Below are positions 30,627-38,887 of a DNA stretch of 64,000 nt, in pieces. The DNA comes from Ardenticatenaceae bacterium (GTDB lineage: Bacteria; Chloroflexota; Anaerolineae; Promineifilales; Promineifilaceae): positions 1 through 64,000 of the forward strand of contig JACKBR010000014.1 of NCBI GenBank assembly GCA_020634495.1, in the 5' to 3' direction. Under the pieces are notes generated by a model that saw only the letters and a program-made list of their open reading frames with translations, was not told the DNA's origin and ran no database searches. Numbering within the stretch: the first letter of the stretch is position 1; each line of letters starts with the position of its first letter. The position numbers were made by a program, and so were the translations under genes.

Positions 30627-30706
30627 GAGTAATAAGTAAAAAGTGAAAAGTAAAAAGTCATGCGAAATCTTCACTTTTACTTTTCACTTATCACTTTTCA
30701 CTAAAA
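30627..30706. repeat. Intergenic hairpin repeat (AAAAGTGATAAGTG class)
   Basis: Units such as AAAAAGTGAAAAGTAAAAAGT on the left and CTTTTACTTTTCACTTATCACTTTTCACT on the right form a long imperfect hairpin. Same class at 32424 and 50498. Confidence 0.72.
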
Positions 30707-30720
30707 ATTGGAGTAAGTAA

Positions 30721-31764
30721 GTGGAGTTAACATCGAAACACACAAAAATGACAATTTTATCATCGCGGCGGTCACGCTGGTGGCTGGCGCTGGGCATTGT
30801 GCTGCTGCTGGCGCTGGTGGCGGGCGGATTTGTTTATCACAAGCTCACGGCCGTTCGCCTGGGCCAATCATCCGTGGGGCTGACGCCGCTAACAGAGCTG
30901 GGCAGCCAGAAATACCACGGCATGGAAGGGGGTTTGTACCCTGGTGGCAGCAACGAACGGCCGTCTGAACACGAGGCTGCTGGGGTGAAGATGGCCAACG
31001 AGATACGGCCGTTGGCCAGCAATGGCACCGTAGATGAGGCAAATGGCAAGATTGGCTTCGTCGCCGTCGGCATGTCCAACACCTCCCTGGAATTTGAAAC
31101 CTTTTTGGACCAAACTGACGAGATTCCCCAGCTTGATACGGCCGTTGTTTTTGTCGATGGCGCACAGCACAGCAAAGCGTCTCAATTTGTGGCCGATCCC
31201 AATGATGATTATTGGACCGTCCTCGGTGAGCGGTTGGCAGATGCAAGCCTGAGCGATGAGCAGGTGCAAATTGTGTGGCTGAAGGAGGCGCGTGCCCGCA
31301 CCAATTTGCCGTTTCCGCTGGACGCCTTGCTGCTTAAAGCAGATTTGCGCGAAATTATCGAGCTGCTGTACGAACGGTTTCCCAATCTAAAAATTGTTTA
31401 TCTTTCCAGCCGCACCTATGGCGGGTACGCCACCATCGATCTAAACCCGGAACCGTATGCTTACCAGTCGGCGTTTGCCGTGAAATGGCTCATTGAGGAT
31501 CAAATCGACGGCGATGTTGGCCTAAATTACGACCCAGAAAAAGGAACCGTGTACGCGCCCTGGCTGAGCTGGGGGCCGTACCTGTGGGCCGACGGCCTGG
31601 CTGCGGAGCATGAAGGGTTCATCTGGGAACAGTCGGACTTTTCGTTTGACGGCACGCACACGTCACCGTCAGGACAGGCCAAAGTGGCCGGGCTGCTCTA
31701 CCACTTTTTGCGCACGGATGAAACGGCCGTTCCCTGGTTTCTTTCCGCGGAGGCAGGGCAATGA
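30721..31764 (+). CDS. Membrane-anchored protein with SGNH-hydrolase-like features
   Basis: 347 residues from GTG 30721 (GGAG 7-10 bases upstream); ATG 30748 is also possible. A single N-terminal membrane helix (WWLALGIVLLLALVAGGFVY) leaves the rest outside the cytoplasm. The body has IGFVAVGMSNTSLEFETF, resembling a GDS/SGNH nucleophile strand with Ser in GMSN, and ends in DGTHTSPSGQAKVAG, the DxxH block of SGNH hydrolases. It may therefore be an extracytoplasmic esterase or acetyl hydrolase. Its stop overlaps the next start (ATGA), so translation is coupled to the DUF1361 gene. Activity is unproven. Confidence 0.65.
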   Translation: MELTSKHTKMTILSSRRSRWWLALGIVLLLALVAGGFVYHKLTAVRLGQSSVGLTPLTELGSQKYHGMEGGLYPGGSNERPSEHEAAGVKMANEIRPLASNGTVDEANGKIGFVAVGMSNTSLEFETFLDQTDEIPQLDTAVVFVDGAQHSKASQFVADPNDDYWTVLGERLADASLSDEQVQIVWLKEARARTNLPFPLDALLLKADLREIIELLYERFPNLKIVYLSSRTYGGYATIDLNPEPYAYQSAFAVKWLIEDQIDGDVGLNYDPEKGTVYAPWLSWGPYLWADGLAAEHEGFIWEQSDFSFDGTHTSPSGQAKVAGLLYHFLRTDETAVPWFLSAEAGQ

Positions 31765-32426
31765 ACCAACGACTAAGCAAACACACGCTACTCCTGCTGG
31801 CAGCCTTGCTGTTTACCTCCAGCCTGGCCGCAGCCATCTGGTTTGTCCGTTTTGTCTACACCGGCAGCTATACCTTCATCTTTTTGCTGTGGAATCTGTT
31901 TTTGGCCTGGCTGCCGGTGCTTTTTGCCCAGTTAGCCAGGCGGCAGAGGGCCAGCCGGTTGGGCCGATGGCTTTGGGGCGGGTTGTGGCTGCTCTTCTTT
32001 CCCAACGCGCCGTACCTGCTCACGGATCTGCTGCATTTGGGGCAAATGGGTCGCGTGCCCATCTGGTATGACCTGATCATGCTGCTGACATTTGCCCTGG
32101 CTGGCCTGTTCTTGGGCTTTGCCTCGCTGTTTTGGCTGCACGACTTGGTTAGCAAAAAGTGGAACCAGGTCACGGGCTGGCTGTTTGTGCTGGTGGTTTT
32201 GGGCTTGAGCAGTTTTGGGGTGTACATCGGCCGTTTTTTGCGCTGGAACAGTTGGGATTTGCTGCTGAATCCTACCGTTTTGCTGCGCGATTTGGCTGAT
32301 CATTTGTTGGTGCGGGGCCAATTTTTGGAAACGGCCGTTGTGACTGTGCTGTTAACGGCCGTTTTCATTGCCTCATACTTCATCATCTTTGCCCTGCCAC
32401 CACAGCTGGCCCGTTTGGAGCAGTGA
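31761..32426 (+). CDS. DUF1361 membrane protein
   Basis: 221 residues with six to seven membrane helices. Conserved DUF1361 features: FLLWNLFLAWLPVLFA, LWLLFFPNAPYLLTDLLHL and WNSWDLLLNP. The family is uncharacterised. The start overlaps the preceding stop by four bases (ATGA at 31761-31764), indicating translational coupling with the SGNH-like protein. Confidence 0.85.
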   Translation: MNQRLSKHTLLLLAALLFTSSLAAAIWFVRFVYTGSYTFIFLLWNLFLAWLPVLFAQLARRQRASRLGRWLWGGLWLLFFPNAPYLLTDLLHLGQMGRVPIWYDLIMLLTFALAGLFLGFASLFWLHDLVSKKWNQVTGWLFVLVVLGLSSFGVYIGRFLRWNSWDLLLNPTVLLRDLADHLLVRGQFLETAVVTVLLTAVFIASYFIIFALPPQLARLEQ

Positions 32427-32523
32427 GCGGTGAGCGGTGAGCAGTGAAAAGTGAAAAGTAAGAAGTGAAAAGTAAGAAGTAAAAAGTGATAAGTGGGAAG
32501 TGCAAAGCACTTTTCACGTTTCT
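32424..32523. repeat. Intergenic hairpin repeat (AAAAGTGATAAGTG class)
   Basis: About twelve degenerate 7-9-base units (GTGAGCGGTGAGC, GTGAAAAGTGAAAAGTAAGAA, AGTGATAAGTGGGAA) run into GTGCAAAGCACTTTTCACG, a short inverted end. Confidence 0.7.
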
Positions 32524-32537
32524 TTGGGAGGAAGACC

Positions 32538-33176
32538 ATGAGCCAATCAATCCTTTCCGACGATCTGTACCGGCCCGATTTTCCCTCGCTGGGTTTGTTT
32601 TCAACCTGGTTTGGCGTGGCGTTGATTGGCTTAACGGCCGTTTTCCAGGCGGGCCAATCAAGCCGGGGTGGCTATTGGGCGCAGCCCCTGGTGGAAGGAT
32701 TGCAATTTGTGCTGCTGGCGCTCATCCTGGCTTCCCTGTTTTACCTGCCTTTTCGGGCAGATCGGGGTGTAAAATGGGCGGCGCTGCCCCTGGCCATCAA
32801 CGTGGGCACGTTGATCATTGTGCAGTTGGTGCCCTTTGCCGACCTCTGGGAAACGCTCCGTTTCCGCTCGCGGGTAAGCCAGTACGAAGCGGTGGCGCAA
32901 ATGGTGGAAAGCGGTGAACTTCTCCCTGGTGAGAGTGGCGTCATCAATTTGCCAGAGGCGTATCGATACTTGTCGGCGGATAACGGCCGTATCTGGGCCA
33001 AAACTGACGCGGAAACCCTCTCGCTCTTCTTCTTCACCGAGCGGAACGCGCCGCGTAATTTTTCCGGTTACCTGTACCGCAGCGACAACAATCCGCCACA
33101 GCAAGGTGATTTTTTCGGGCGGTGGCGCTACGTGGTTCAAAAGCAGGCTCACTGGTATTTCTGCATCTCTGAATAG
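32538..33176 (+). CDS. Uncharacterised membrane protein
   Basis: 212 residues from ATG 32538, chosen because GGGAGG lies at 32526-32531; the frame runs further up to 32493 without a ribosome site. Three membrane helices (LGLFSTWFGVALIGLTAVF, LQFVLLALILASLFYL, LPLAINVGTLIIVQLV) precede a soluble C-terminal domain of about 100 residues (SRVSQYEAVAQMVESGEL to GRWRYVVQKQAHWYF). I do not recognise the family. It is the last gene of the membrane cluster. Confidence 0.6.
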   Translation: MSQSILSDDLYRPDFPSLGLFSTWFGVALIGLTAVFQAGQSSRGGYWAQPLVEGLQFVLLALILASLFYLPFRADRGVKWAALPLAINVGTLIIVQLVPFADLWETLRFRSRVSQYEAVAQMVESGELLPGESGVINLPEAYRYLSADNGRIWAKTDAETLSLFFFTERNAPRNFSGYLYRSDNNPPQQGDFFGRWRYVVQKQAHWYFCISE

Positions 33177-33345
33177 CCGAGCCGTTCCAACAAGCCGCAG
33201 AGCATGTCTGAAAATTCCGCAATTTTGCCGGATTCTACATGCTTAACCCCTACCAAAGGTCAGTTCCCAGCTGGGCAGCTCTGGGCTATAATCTCCCGTG
33301 CGCATTAGATAGCCATCTAATAAATCAGCGCTGTTTGGAGTACGA

Positions 33346-34227
33346 ATGACCTCACAGGCTTTGCCTTACATTTCGTTTTTGGGCTTTTTATTTGGCTCAA
33401 CCCTTGTTGCCTCCCGCTTTAGCGTGGGGCAGTTTCAGCCAACGACATACATTGGCCTACGCCTGACAATGGCTGGCCTGGGGCACGTTGCCTTTTACAC
33501 CCTGGTCAACCGGCGCTACAAATGGCCAACAGACCGCCGCTTATGGCTTCACGCTTCGGTTTTAGGTGTGTTGGGAACGGCCGTTCCCATGACGTCCATT
33601 GTTACCGCGCTTCAGTACCTTTCTAGCGGATTGGCCGCCATTTTTATTACCACCAGTCCTGCAATTACCGTGCTGCTGGCTCATTTCTTTTTGCCAGATG
33701 AGTCCCTGACGCGGCGCAAAGCATTTGGCGTGGCCCTGGCCTTGAGCGGCACCATCGTGCTGGCCTCCAGCGGCGAGAGCGGCCTGGCAGATGTGGGCAA
33801 AGCGAATCCAATTGGCTACGTTTTAATGCTCGTGGCCATGACAATGGGTGGTGCAGCGGCCGTTTACATCCGCAAATATCTGAGTGAGTACAACTCATTC
33901 GACGTGGCCAGCATCCGCATGTTTGTGGCGGCCGTGGTGGTTATGCCTCTGTCGGCGCTGGTGATTGGCTTTGATTTGCATTCCGTCACGGCAGAGGGGT
34001 ACCTGGCGCTGGCCTATGCAGCGCTGGTGGGTACGTTTGCCGGGCTGCTGCTGGCCGTTTACAACGTAAAGCGTTTTGGGGCAACTGCTGCGGCCATGAC
34101 GGGGTATGTGGTGCCTATTTTTGCTGGATTGGGTGGCGTGTTGCTGCTGGATGAGCGAATTACGGCCGTTATGCTCATCGGTGTGGTGCTCATTGTGGGC
34201 GGCATCATGATCATCAACCGCAGTTGA
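33346..34227 (+). CDS. DMT-superfamily transporter (EamA domains)
   Basis: 293 residues with ten membrane helices in two EamA repeats. The first ends in FITTSPAITVLLAHFFLPDE, the second in AAMTGYVVPIFAGLGGVLLLDE, the paired hallmark ending each half. Members export amino acids, nucleosides or other metabolites across the cytoplasmic membrane. GGAG precedes ATG 33346. Substrate unknown. Confidence 0.85.
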   Translation: MTSQALPYISFLGFLFGSTLVASRFSVGQFQPTTYIGLRLTMAGLGHVAFYTLVNRRYKWPTDRRLWLHASVLGVLGTAVPMTSIVTALQYLSSGLAAIFITTSPAITVLLAHFFLPDESLTRRKAFGVALALSGTIVLASSGESGLADVGKANPIGYVLMLVAMTMGGAAAVYIRKYLSEYNSFDVASIRMFVAAVVVMPLSALVIGFDLHSVTAEGYLALAYAALVGTFAGLLLAVYNVKRFGATAAAMTGYVVPIFAGLGGVLLLDERITAVMLIGVVLIVGGIMIINRS

Positions 34228-34230
34228 GGT

Positions 34231-34265
34231 GATGAGACTGGAGATTAATCGTCTCCAGTCTCTAA
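34231..34265. repeat. Short hairpin of the GAGATTGGAGACT class
   Basis: GAGACTGGAGATTAAT and CGTCTCCAGTCTC form a hairpin between two convergent genes, in a terminator position. Confidence 0.65.
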
Positions 34266-34270
34266 GAAAA

Positions 34271-35053
34271 CTAACTTTTCTGCACAGTTACTCCTGGTGG
34301 CACAACCAAAATTACGGTGTTGGCCTCGTTGGAAACGGCCGTTACCAGCTTCATGCCAGGGGGAACCTGAATAGAAACGGCCGTGGTCGAAGCGGAAGTT
34401 TCAGACGATTCCCGGTCATTGTCCGGCACCACAATGCGGTCGGGCAAAATCACGCCCACCTCATCTTCTTCTACCACCACGCCCTCTTTGGCATCCAGGG
34501 TGATGCCGTCAATAAAGAAATCCTTCTTGCGCTGCCACTTGCTTTTTACCCGAATTTCAATAATTGCCGTGCCATTGTCTGGCACCGTAAATGTCAGCTT
34601 ATGGCGAAACCATTTTCGGTTTCCCATTTTTCCCCCGTTGACCCACTTGCCTTGCCCATTCACCCACACGCCAGATTCCGCCCCAAACGGGTCTGGCTCG
34701 TCGTAGAGCACGGCCAAAACTGGCACGGTCAGGGTGGCCTCGCTGCCGGGCAGCAGCCCGGTGACCACCTGCTTTAATTCCACGCCAAAAGGACTGCCAG
34801 AATGGAATATTTTGTAGGTGGTGTCTCCGGCCAGGATGAGCGCATCTTTGGCCCCTAGCTGCTCATTGGGCGGCAGCTGTTTGGCCAGCTTGTGTACACA
34901 CTCTGGTACGCCCTCCGCTTTGTCACCTGCCCCAAACAGGGAATTTCCGGGCGCTACCCAGCGCATAATCCAGCCATTTGGCTGCTGGTTAATCAAATTG
35001 CCAAATGGCGGCAAATCCATCCAACCCTCGGTAAACGATCCGTTTTTTAGCAT
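34271..35053 (-). CDS. Uncharacterised carbohydrate-binding-like protein
   Basis: 260 residues from ATG 35053 (AAGGAG 35061-35066 upstream, inside a dispersed leader repeat). The N-terminal LKNGSFTEGWMDLPP and later IIEIRVKSKWQRKKDFFIDGI read like a galactose-binding or CBM-type jelly roll, where a wrapped ligand strand ends in a description of a figure-like domain. A charged linker (VVEEDEVGVILPDR) and a final beta-rich part follow. There is no signal peptide, so it may be cytoplasmic or part of a larger structure. Function unknown. Confidence 0.55.
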   Translation of the reverse strand: MLKNGSFTEGWMDLPPFGNLINQQPNGWIMRWVAPGNSLFGAGDKAEGVPECVHKLAKQLPPNEQLGAKDALILAGDTTYKIFHSGSPFGVELKQVVTGLLPGSEATLTVPVLAVLYDEPDPFGAESGVWVNGQGKWVNGGKMGNRKWFRHKLTFTVPDNGTAIIEIRVKSKWQRKKDFFIDGITLDAKEGVVVEEDEVGVILPDRIVVPDNDRESSETSASTTAVSIQVPPGMKLVTAVSNEANTVILVVPPGVTVQKS

Positions 35054-35060
35054 CAAGATA

Positions 35061-35175
35061 CTCCTTCGAAAATAATTTAACCGCGGAGAACGCGAAGAAC
35101 GCAGAGAAAAATTTGGTAAATCTGCGCAATCTGCTGATTTTCATTCATGGTGTTGAGCTTGGGCTCATGAAGTCT
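35061..35175 (-). repeat. Dispersed 115-bp leader repeat, copy A
   Basis: Same length as 52213-52327 and different at one base seen by eye. On the minus strand it starts near ATGAGCCCAAGC and ends in CGAAGGAG, which serves as the Shine-Dalgarno of the gene at 34271-35053. It contains a 6-codon reading frame (MSPSST plus P) overlapping by ATGA a 23-codon frame ending in CVLRVLRG; the single difference between the copies is synonymous in it. Confidence 0.8.
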
Positions 35176-35335
35176 CCTTACTTTTGGTGGCGATTGATGC
35201 TGTTGATTATAGGCGGGGCAAAACGAGTTTTGCAAGGGGGATTGACAAAGTGTAATAAAAACACTATACTGCTGCGCATAAGTGTTAATCATACACTAAA
35301 TCCTTGGGTTTTATCGTTCAACAAAAGGTGCTCTC

Positions 35336-36214
35336 ATGTTTAAATTATTGGTAATTTTAACGATTGGTGTGGTTGCTGCCGCTTTTACCTGGGGCGGATT
35401 GGCTTTGTGGGGAACGGCCGTTTCCCTCCTCTCTTTGCTTGGTTTTTGGGCCTACACTCGGTTTGGCTTCATCCGTGTGCCAGAGATGGAAGTGGCGGTT
35501 GTTTATGATAAACGGCGGCAGGCGTTTGCTCGCTTTGTGCCCAGCGGGCGACATCCATTTAACCCGCTAACGGAGCAGTTTTCGCACACAATTCCCACGG
35601 GGTCTGGTTCGGCAAACGGCCGTTGCCTGAGCGTGCAAACCAACGGCGGCATCTCGCTGGATGTGGAATGGAGCGTCAATTTTGATATTGACCCCTTCCA
35701 GATTAAAGCCGCAGCGCAGCCCAAGCTGGCGCGGAACCTGCCCAAAAAGGCAAACAGCATTGTGACCAAGCATCTGAACAACTGCCTGCGCCACGTCATT
35801 GGCGACATGACCATCGACCAGCTGTGCGAGCCGGGCGCTACGCGGCGTTTAGAGCGGGCCGTGCGGCAGCAGTTGGCCGCCAGATTGTCGGAGGCTGGCT
35901 TCAATTTCTCCCGCGTTATGGTTGGCGCTATCGAGATGCCCCGGCATGTAAAAGCTGCTTTGGAAGCCGCCCAGGAGCGAGCGGTGCAAACAGAAAAGGA
36001 AGCCTCGGCTTTGGCCCGGCTGCAAGAGGTTGTGAGCCAATTCTCAGAAGCTGATATGCAGCGGCTGATGGAGCTTGAGCGAATTCATACTTTGGGGCAA
36101 AATGGGGTGACTCTGGTTTATCCAACGGCCGTTCCCCAGGCAGCAAATGCTGGACGGCCGTCCTACACCCGGCTCAAGCGGAAATCCACGTACATGCAGC
36201 CCGGCGTTTCATAA
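35336..36214 (+). CDS. SPFH/band 7 domain protein
   Basis: 292 residues. Two hydrophobic N-terminal stretches (LLVILTIGVVAAAFTWG and TAVSLLSLLGFWAY) anchor it in the membrane. The SPFH domain follows, with MEVAVVYDKRRQAFARF, LSVQTNGGISLDVEWSV and VIGDMTIDQLCEPGATRR. A helical part (LEAAQERAVQTEKEASALAR) comes last. SPFH proteins (stomatin, flotillin, HflK types) form oligomeric membrane scaffolds; which class is unclear. The usual NfeD partner is not adjacent. Confidence 0.82.
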   Translation: MFKLLVILTIGVVAAAFTWGGLALWGTAVSLLSLLGFWAYTRFGFIRVPEMEVAVVYDKRRQAFARFVPSGRHPFNPLTEQFSHTIPTGSGSANGRCLSVQTNGGISLDVEWSVNFDIDPFQIKAAAQPKLARNLPKKANSIVTKHLNNCLRHVIGDMTIDQLCEPGATRRLERAVRQQLAARLSEAGFNFSRVMVGAIEMPRHVKAALEAAQERAVQTEKEASALARLQEVVSQFSEADMQRLMELERIHTLGQNGVTLVYPTAVPQAANAGRPSYTRLKRKSTYMQPGVS

Positions 36215-36288
36215 ATCAGGCACCTTTTTATAATCGTAGTCGAGTAGCACATCGAATAAATTATGAGTTACTCATAAAAAAAGATATT

Positions 36289-36744
36289 ATGAAAATTGCC
36301 ATCGGCTCAGACGAAAAATGTCATTTAACAGACTGCGTGGTTGCTCTTGTGGAAGGGCAAGGCCACGCAGTCTCATTATTTGGGCCGCTGCGCGAGCAAG
36401 CGCAGGATTGGCCAGCCGTTGCCCGGCAGGTAGCCGAAGCAGTGGCCAGCGGCGAGGCCGACGAAGGGATTTTGTTTTGCTGGACGGGAACGGGGGTGAG
36501 TCTGGCAGCGAACAAAGTACCGGGTATCCGGGCCGCGTTATGCGATGAGGCGGAAACCGCACGCGGTGCCCGCCTCTGGAACAATGCCAATGTGCTATGC
36601 CTCTCCATTCGCCGCACCTCCGAGGTGAAGGCCAAAGAGATTTTGGAGATGTGGTTCAGTACAGCCTACGTGCCAAACGAGGTGGATGATCGCTGTCTGC
36701 GCCAGGTTGACGCCCTGGAAACGGCATATCGGTCTAGAGAATAA
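36289..36744 (+). CDS. RpiB/LacAB-type sugar-phosphate isomerase
   Basis: 151 residues. Ribose-5-phosphate isomerase B fold: start MKIAIGSDEKCHLTD, catalytic Cys in GILFCWTGTGVSLAANK (RpiB usually has CGTGIG, so CWTGTG is a variant), and GIRAALCDEAETARGARLWNN. It likely interconverts ketose and aldose phosphates; with the changed anion hole it may prefer a substrate other than ribose 5-phosphate. Its end overlaps the convergent gene by 11 bases. Confidence 0.82.
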   Translation: MKIAIGSDEKCHLTDCVVALVEGQGHAVSLFGPLREQAQDWPAVARQVAEAVASGEADEGILFCWTGTGVSLAANKVPGIRAALCDEAETARGARLWNNANVLCLSIRRTSEVKAKEILEMWFSTAYVPNEVDDRCLRQVDALETAYRSRE

Positions 36745-37357
36745 TTTGCTTAAGGGTGTTGGTTGGGAAACGGCCGTATCCCGCTAACCCCTCCCACGAA
36801 GATTTCCCCCACAAGACAACTGTTAGCCTATCATAGACAAGCTTCTCCTGGGCTGCTTGGTTAATCTGGAGCAGCAAACGCCAAAAGTCGGCGGCAAGCG
36901 GTGCCTGAGCCAGCCAATCGGCCTCATCAAAAGAGAGCAGCACCTGCTGATCCAGCTGTGCCAGTACAGATTCTTCTAAAAATTGGACAAACAGGTCTAC
37001 AGGATCGGCCTCTGCGTTTGTGGCCCACCAGGCCGCAGTTGGGAGGGGCAAATTTAGCTGAATGGCCAGCAGGCGGATGCTGTTTTGCACCCAGGTGGTT
37101 AAGTCGTATTGATAAGCCAAATCAGATAGGTCGAAGTAAGCAGCCAGTTGATTGAGCTCGGCCAGCCGCAGGGCTGTGTCTGTGAGTAGGCGGTAGCGCA
37201 GCGGGGCATCATGGCCCTGTACAAAACAGCTTTGCCCGGACAAAACGGCCGTTACCAGCTCTGTTTTTGCCTTAATTAATTGTTGTTGAAACGGCCCTGT
37301 CGCTGCCCGTGGCATTGGTTTGGGACGGCCGTTGGTTTCACTTTGAAAATGCATCAT
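36734..37357 (-). CDS. Degenerate AAA_35-like ATPase domain protein
   Basis: 207 residues. GQSCFVQGHDAPLRYRLLTD sits where AAA_35 and related proteins have a P-loop, but the Gly-Lys-Ser/Thr is absent, so nucleotide binding is doubtful. The Walker B-like LLSFDEADWL remains, as does VVLWGKSSWEGL, a sensor-like strand. AAA_35 domains usually sit in longer signalling or TIR/WD40 proteins; here only this domain is left. Start at the tandem ATG 37357/37354. Probably a diverged single-domain relative or remnant. Confidence 0.55.
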   Translation of the reverse strand: MMHFQSETNGRPKPMPRAATGPFQQQLIKAKTELVTAVLSGQSCFVQGHDAPLRYRLLTDTALRLAELNQLAAYFDLSDLAYQYDLTTWVQNSIRLLAIQLNLPLPTAAWWATNAEADPVDLFVQFLEESVLAQLDQQVLLSFDEADWLAQAPLAADFWRLLLQINQAAQEKLVYDRLTVVLWGKSSWEGLAGYGRFPTNTLKQIIL

Positions 37358-37583
37358 TTTATTTACCTTTACCGGTGGTTGCCCCCCGTATCCCCGGTAC
37401 CTTTATCAATATCCGCTGCAATTTACCCGGTTTACCTTTGAGGCTATGTATCATTTTTTACAAAAGACGCTCAATTAATTAAAAAGTTACAAAAATAAAC
37501 GTTTCTTTCACAGCTTTTCAGTGATGCCTGGGGCCAAAAAGTAACGCTATTTGCTGGATCAACTATTTTTGAACAATTGGGGC

Positions 37584-37612
37584 TTGTGAGTGACGAACGA
37601 ATGTTCTATAAT
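37584..37612 (+). promoter_or_regulatory. Promoter of the radical SAM gene
   Basis: TTGTGA (37584-37589), 17 bases, TATAAT (37607-37612); start of transcription would be within a few bases of ATG 37623, giving a nearly leaderless message. Confidence 0.6.
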
Positions 37613-37622
37613 TTACCCTGTT

Positions 37623-38843
37623 ATGGAATCCATTGTGAAGCTAAAAGATATTGCCTTGAATATGCACCTGGAACCGGCTGAAGAGACTGGCCTGCACGCT
37701 GCGCCAGAGGTTGCGCCTTGCGGCCAGGTGGTAACACCACGTAATTCGCCAGCCAAAGCCAGCCGCCAGGCGGCAAACAAGGCAGATGATTTGGGCATTA
37801 CACATGCAGTGATGCCCGGTGGCAAAACAATGCCCATGCTGAAAACGCTGCTCACAACGGCCTGTGAGCGAAACTGCTATTATTGCCCCTTCCGTGCCGG
37901 ACGGACTTATCGCAGGCATACGTTTAAGCCAGAAGAATTGGCTAAAACATTTATGCAGCTTTACCGGGCGGGCATGGTGCAGGGCTTATTCCTCAGTTCT
38001 GGCATTATCAAGGGGAGTGTGGCTACCCAAGATCGCTTGCTGGAAACGGCCGAAATTCTGCGCAAAAAATATCAATTTAAGGGCTACCTGCATTTGAAGG
38101 TGATGCCTGGGGCTGAGACGGATCAGCTGCGGCAGGCGATGACCCTGGCTGACCGGCTGTCGGTAAATTTGGAAGCGCCCAACGACAGGCGGCTGGCCCT
38201 GCTGGCTCCCAAGAAGGTATTTTTTGAGGAGTTGGTACGGCCGTTGCAAATCATCGAGCAAATTCGGCAGGAAGAACCGGCACATTTAGGCTGGAACGGC
38301 CGTTGGCCCTCGACCGTGACCCAATTTGTGGTAGGCGCGGTGGGGGAAACAGACGTGGAAATTTTGTCCACAACGGAGTACCTGACCAAGCAACTGCGCC
38401 TCAAGCGCGCCTATTTTTCCGCCTTTGGCCCCATCGAAAACACGCCGCTGGAAAATCATCCGGCGGAAAACCCCATGCGCAAGGTGCGCCTGTACCAAAC
38501 CTCTTTTTTGTTCCGTGATTATGATTTTGACCTGGAAGAAATGCCTTTTGACCAGCAGGGGAACCTGCCGCTGGACATCGATCCCAAGCTGGCCTGGGCA
38601 GATGCCAATTTGCAGCACGATCCGGTGGAACTGAACAAAGCGGCGCGCCATGAACTGCTGCGTGTGCCTGGCATTGGGCCAAAACACAGCCACACCATCC
38701 TCAACGCCCGGCGCAAAGGGCGGCTGAGCGAGCTGACGCATTTGCGGCAGTTGGGCATTGCCACCAAGCGGCTGGCTCCGTATGTGCTGTTGGATGGCAA
38801 ACGGCCGTCTTACCAGCTGCCCCTAAAACTTCTAAACCACTAA
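37623..38843 (+). CDS. Putative DNA modification/repair radical SAM protein with HhH
   Basis: 406 residues. The radical SAM cluster is CERNCYYCPF (CxxxCxxC), following MLKTLLTTA. The C-terminal helix-hairpin-helix (LLRVPGIGPKHSHTILNARR then LTHLRQLGIATKRL) is a DNA-binding element. This combination matches the family of putative DNA modification/repair radical SAM proteins, usually paired with a uracil-DNA glycosylase-like partner, which is not next to it here. ATG 37623 is chosen because a TATAAT promoter (37607-37612) lies between it and the upstream GTG 37590. It would use SAM to make a radical for DNA repair or base modification. Confidence 0.85.
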   Translation: MESIVKLKDIALNMHLEPAEETGLHAAPEVAPCGQVVTPRNSPAKASRQAANKADDLGITHAVMPGGKTMPMLKTLLTTACERNCYYCPFRAGRTYRRHTFKPEELAKTFMQLYRAGMVQGLFLSSGIIKGSVATQDRLLETAEILRKKYQFKGYLHLKVMPGAETDQLRQAMTLADRLSVNLEAPNDRRLALLAPKKVFFEELVRPLQIIEQIRQEEPAHLGWNGRWPSTVTQFVVGAVGETDVEILSTTEYLTKQLRLKRAYFSAFGPIENTPLENHPAENPMRKVRLYQTSFLFRDYDFDLEEMPFDQQGNLPLDIDPKLAWADANLQHDPVELNKAARHELLRVPGIGPKHSHTILNARRKGRLSELTHLRQLGIATKRLAPYVLLDGKRPSYQLPLKLLNH

Positions 38844-38887
38844 TTTACCCTCTCTAATCTCCGCCAAAAACCGGGTACAATTGACTC

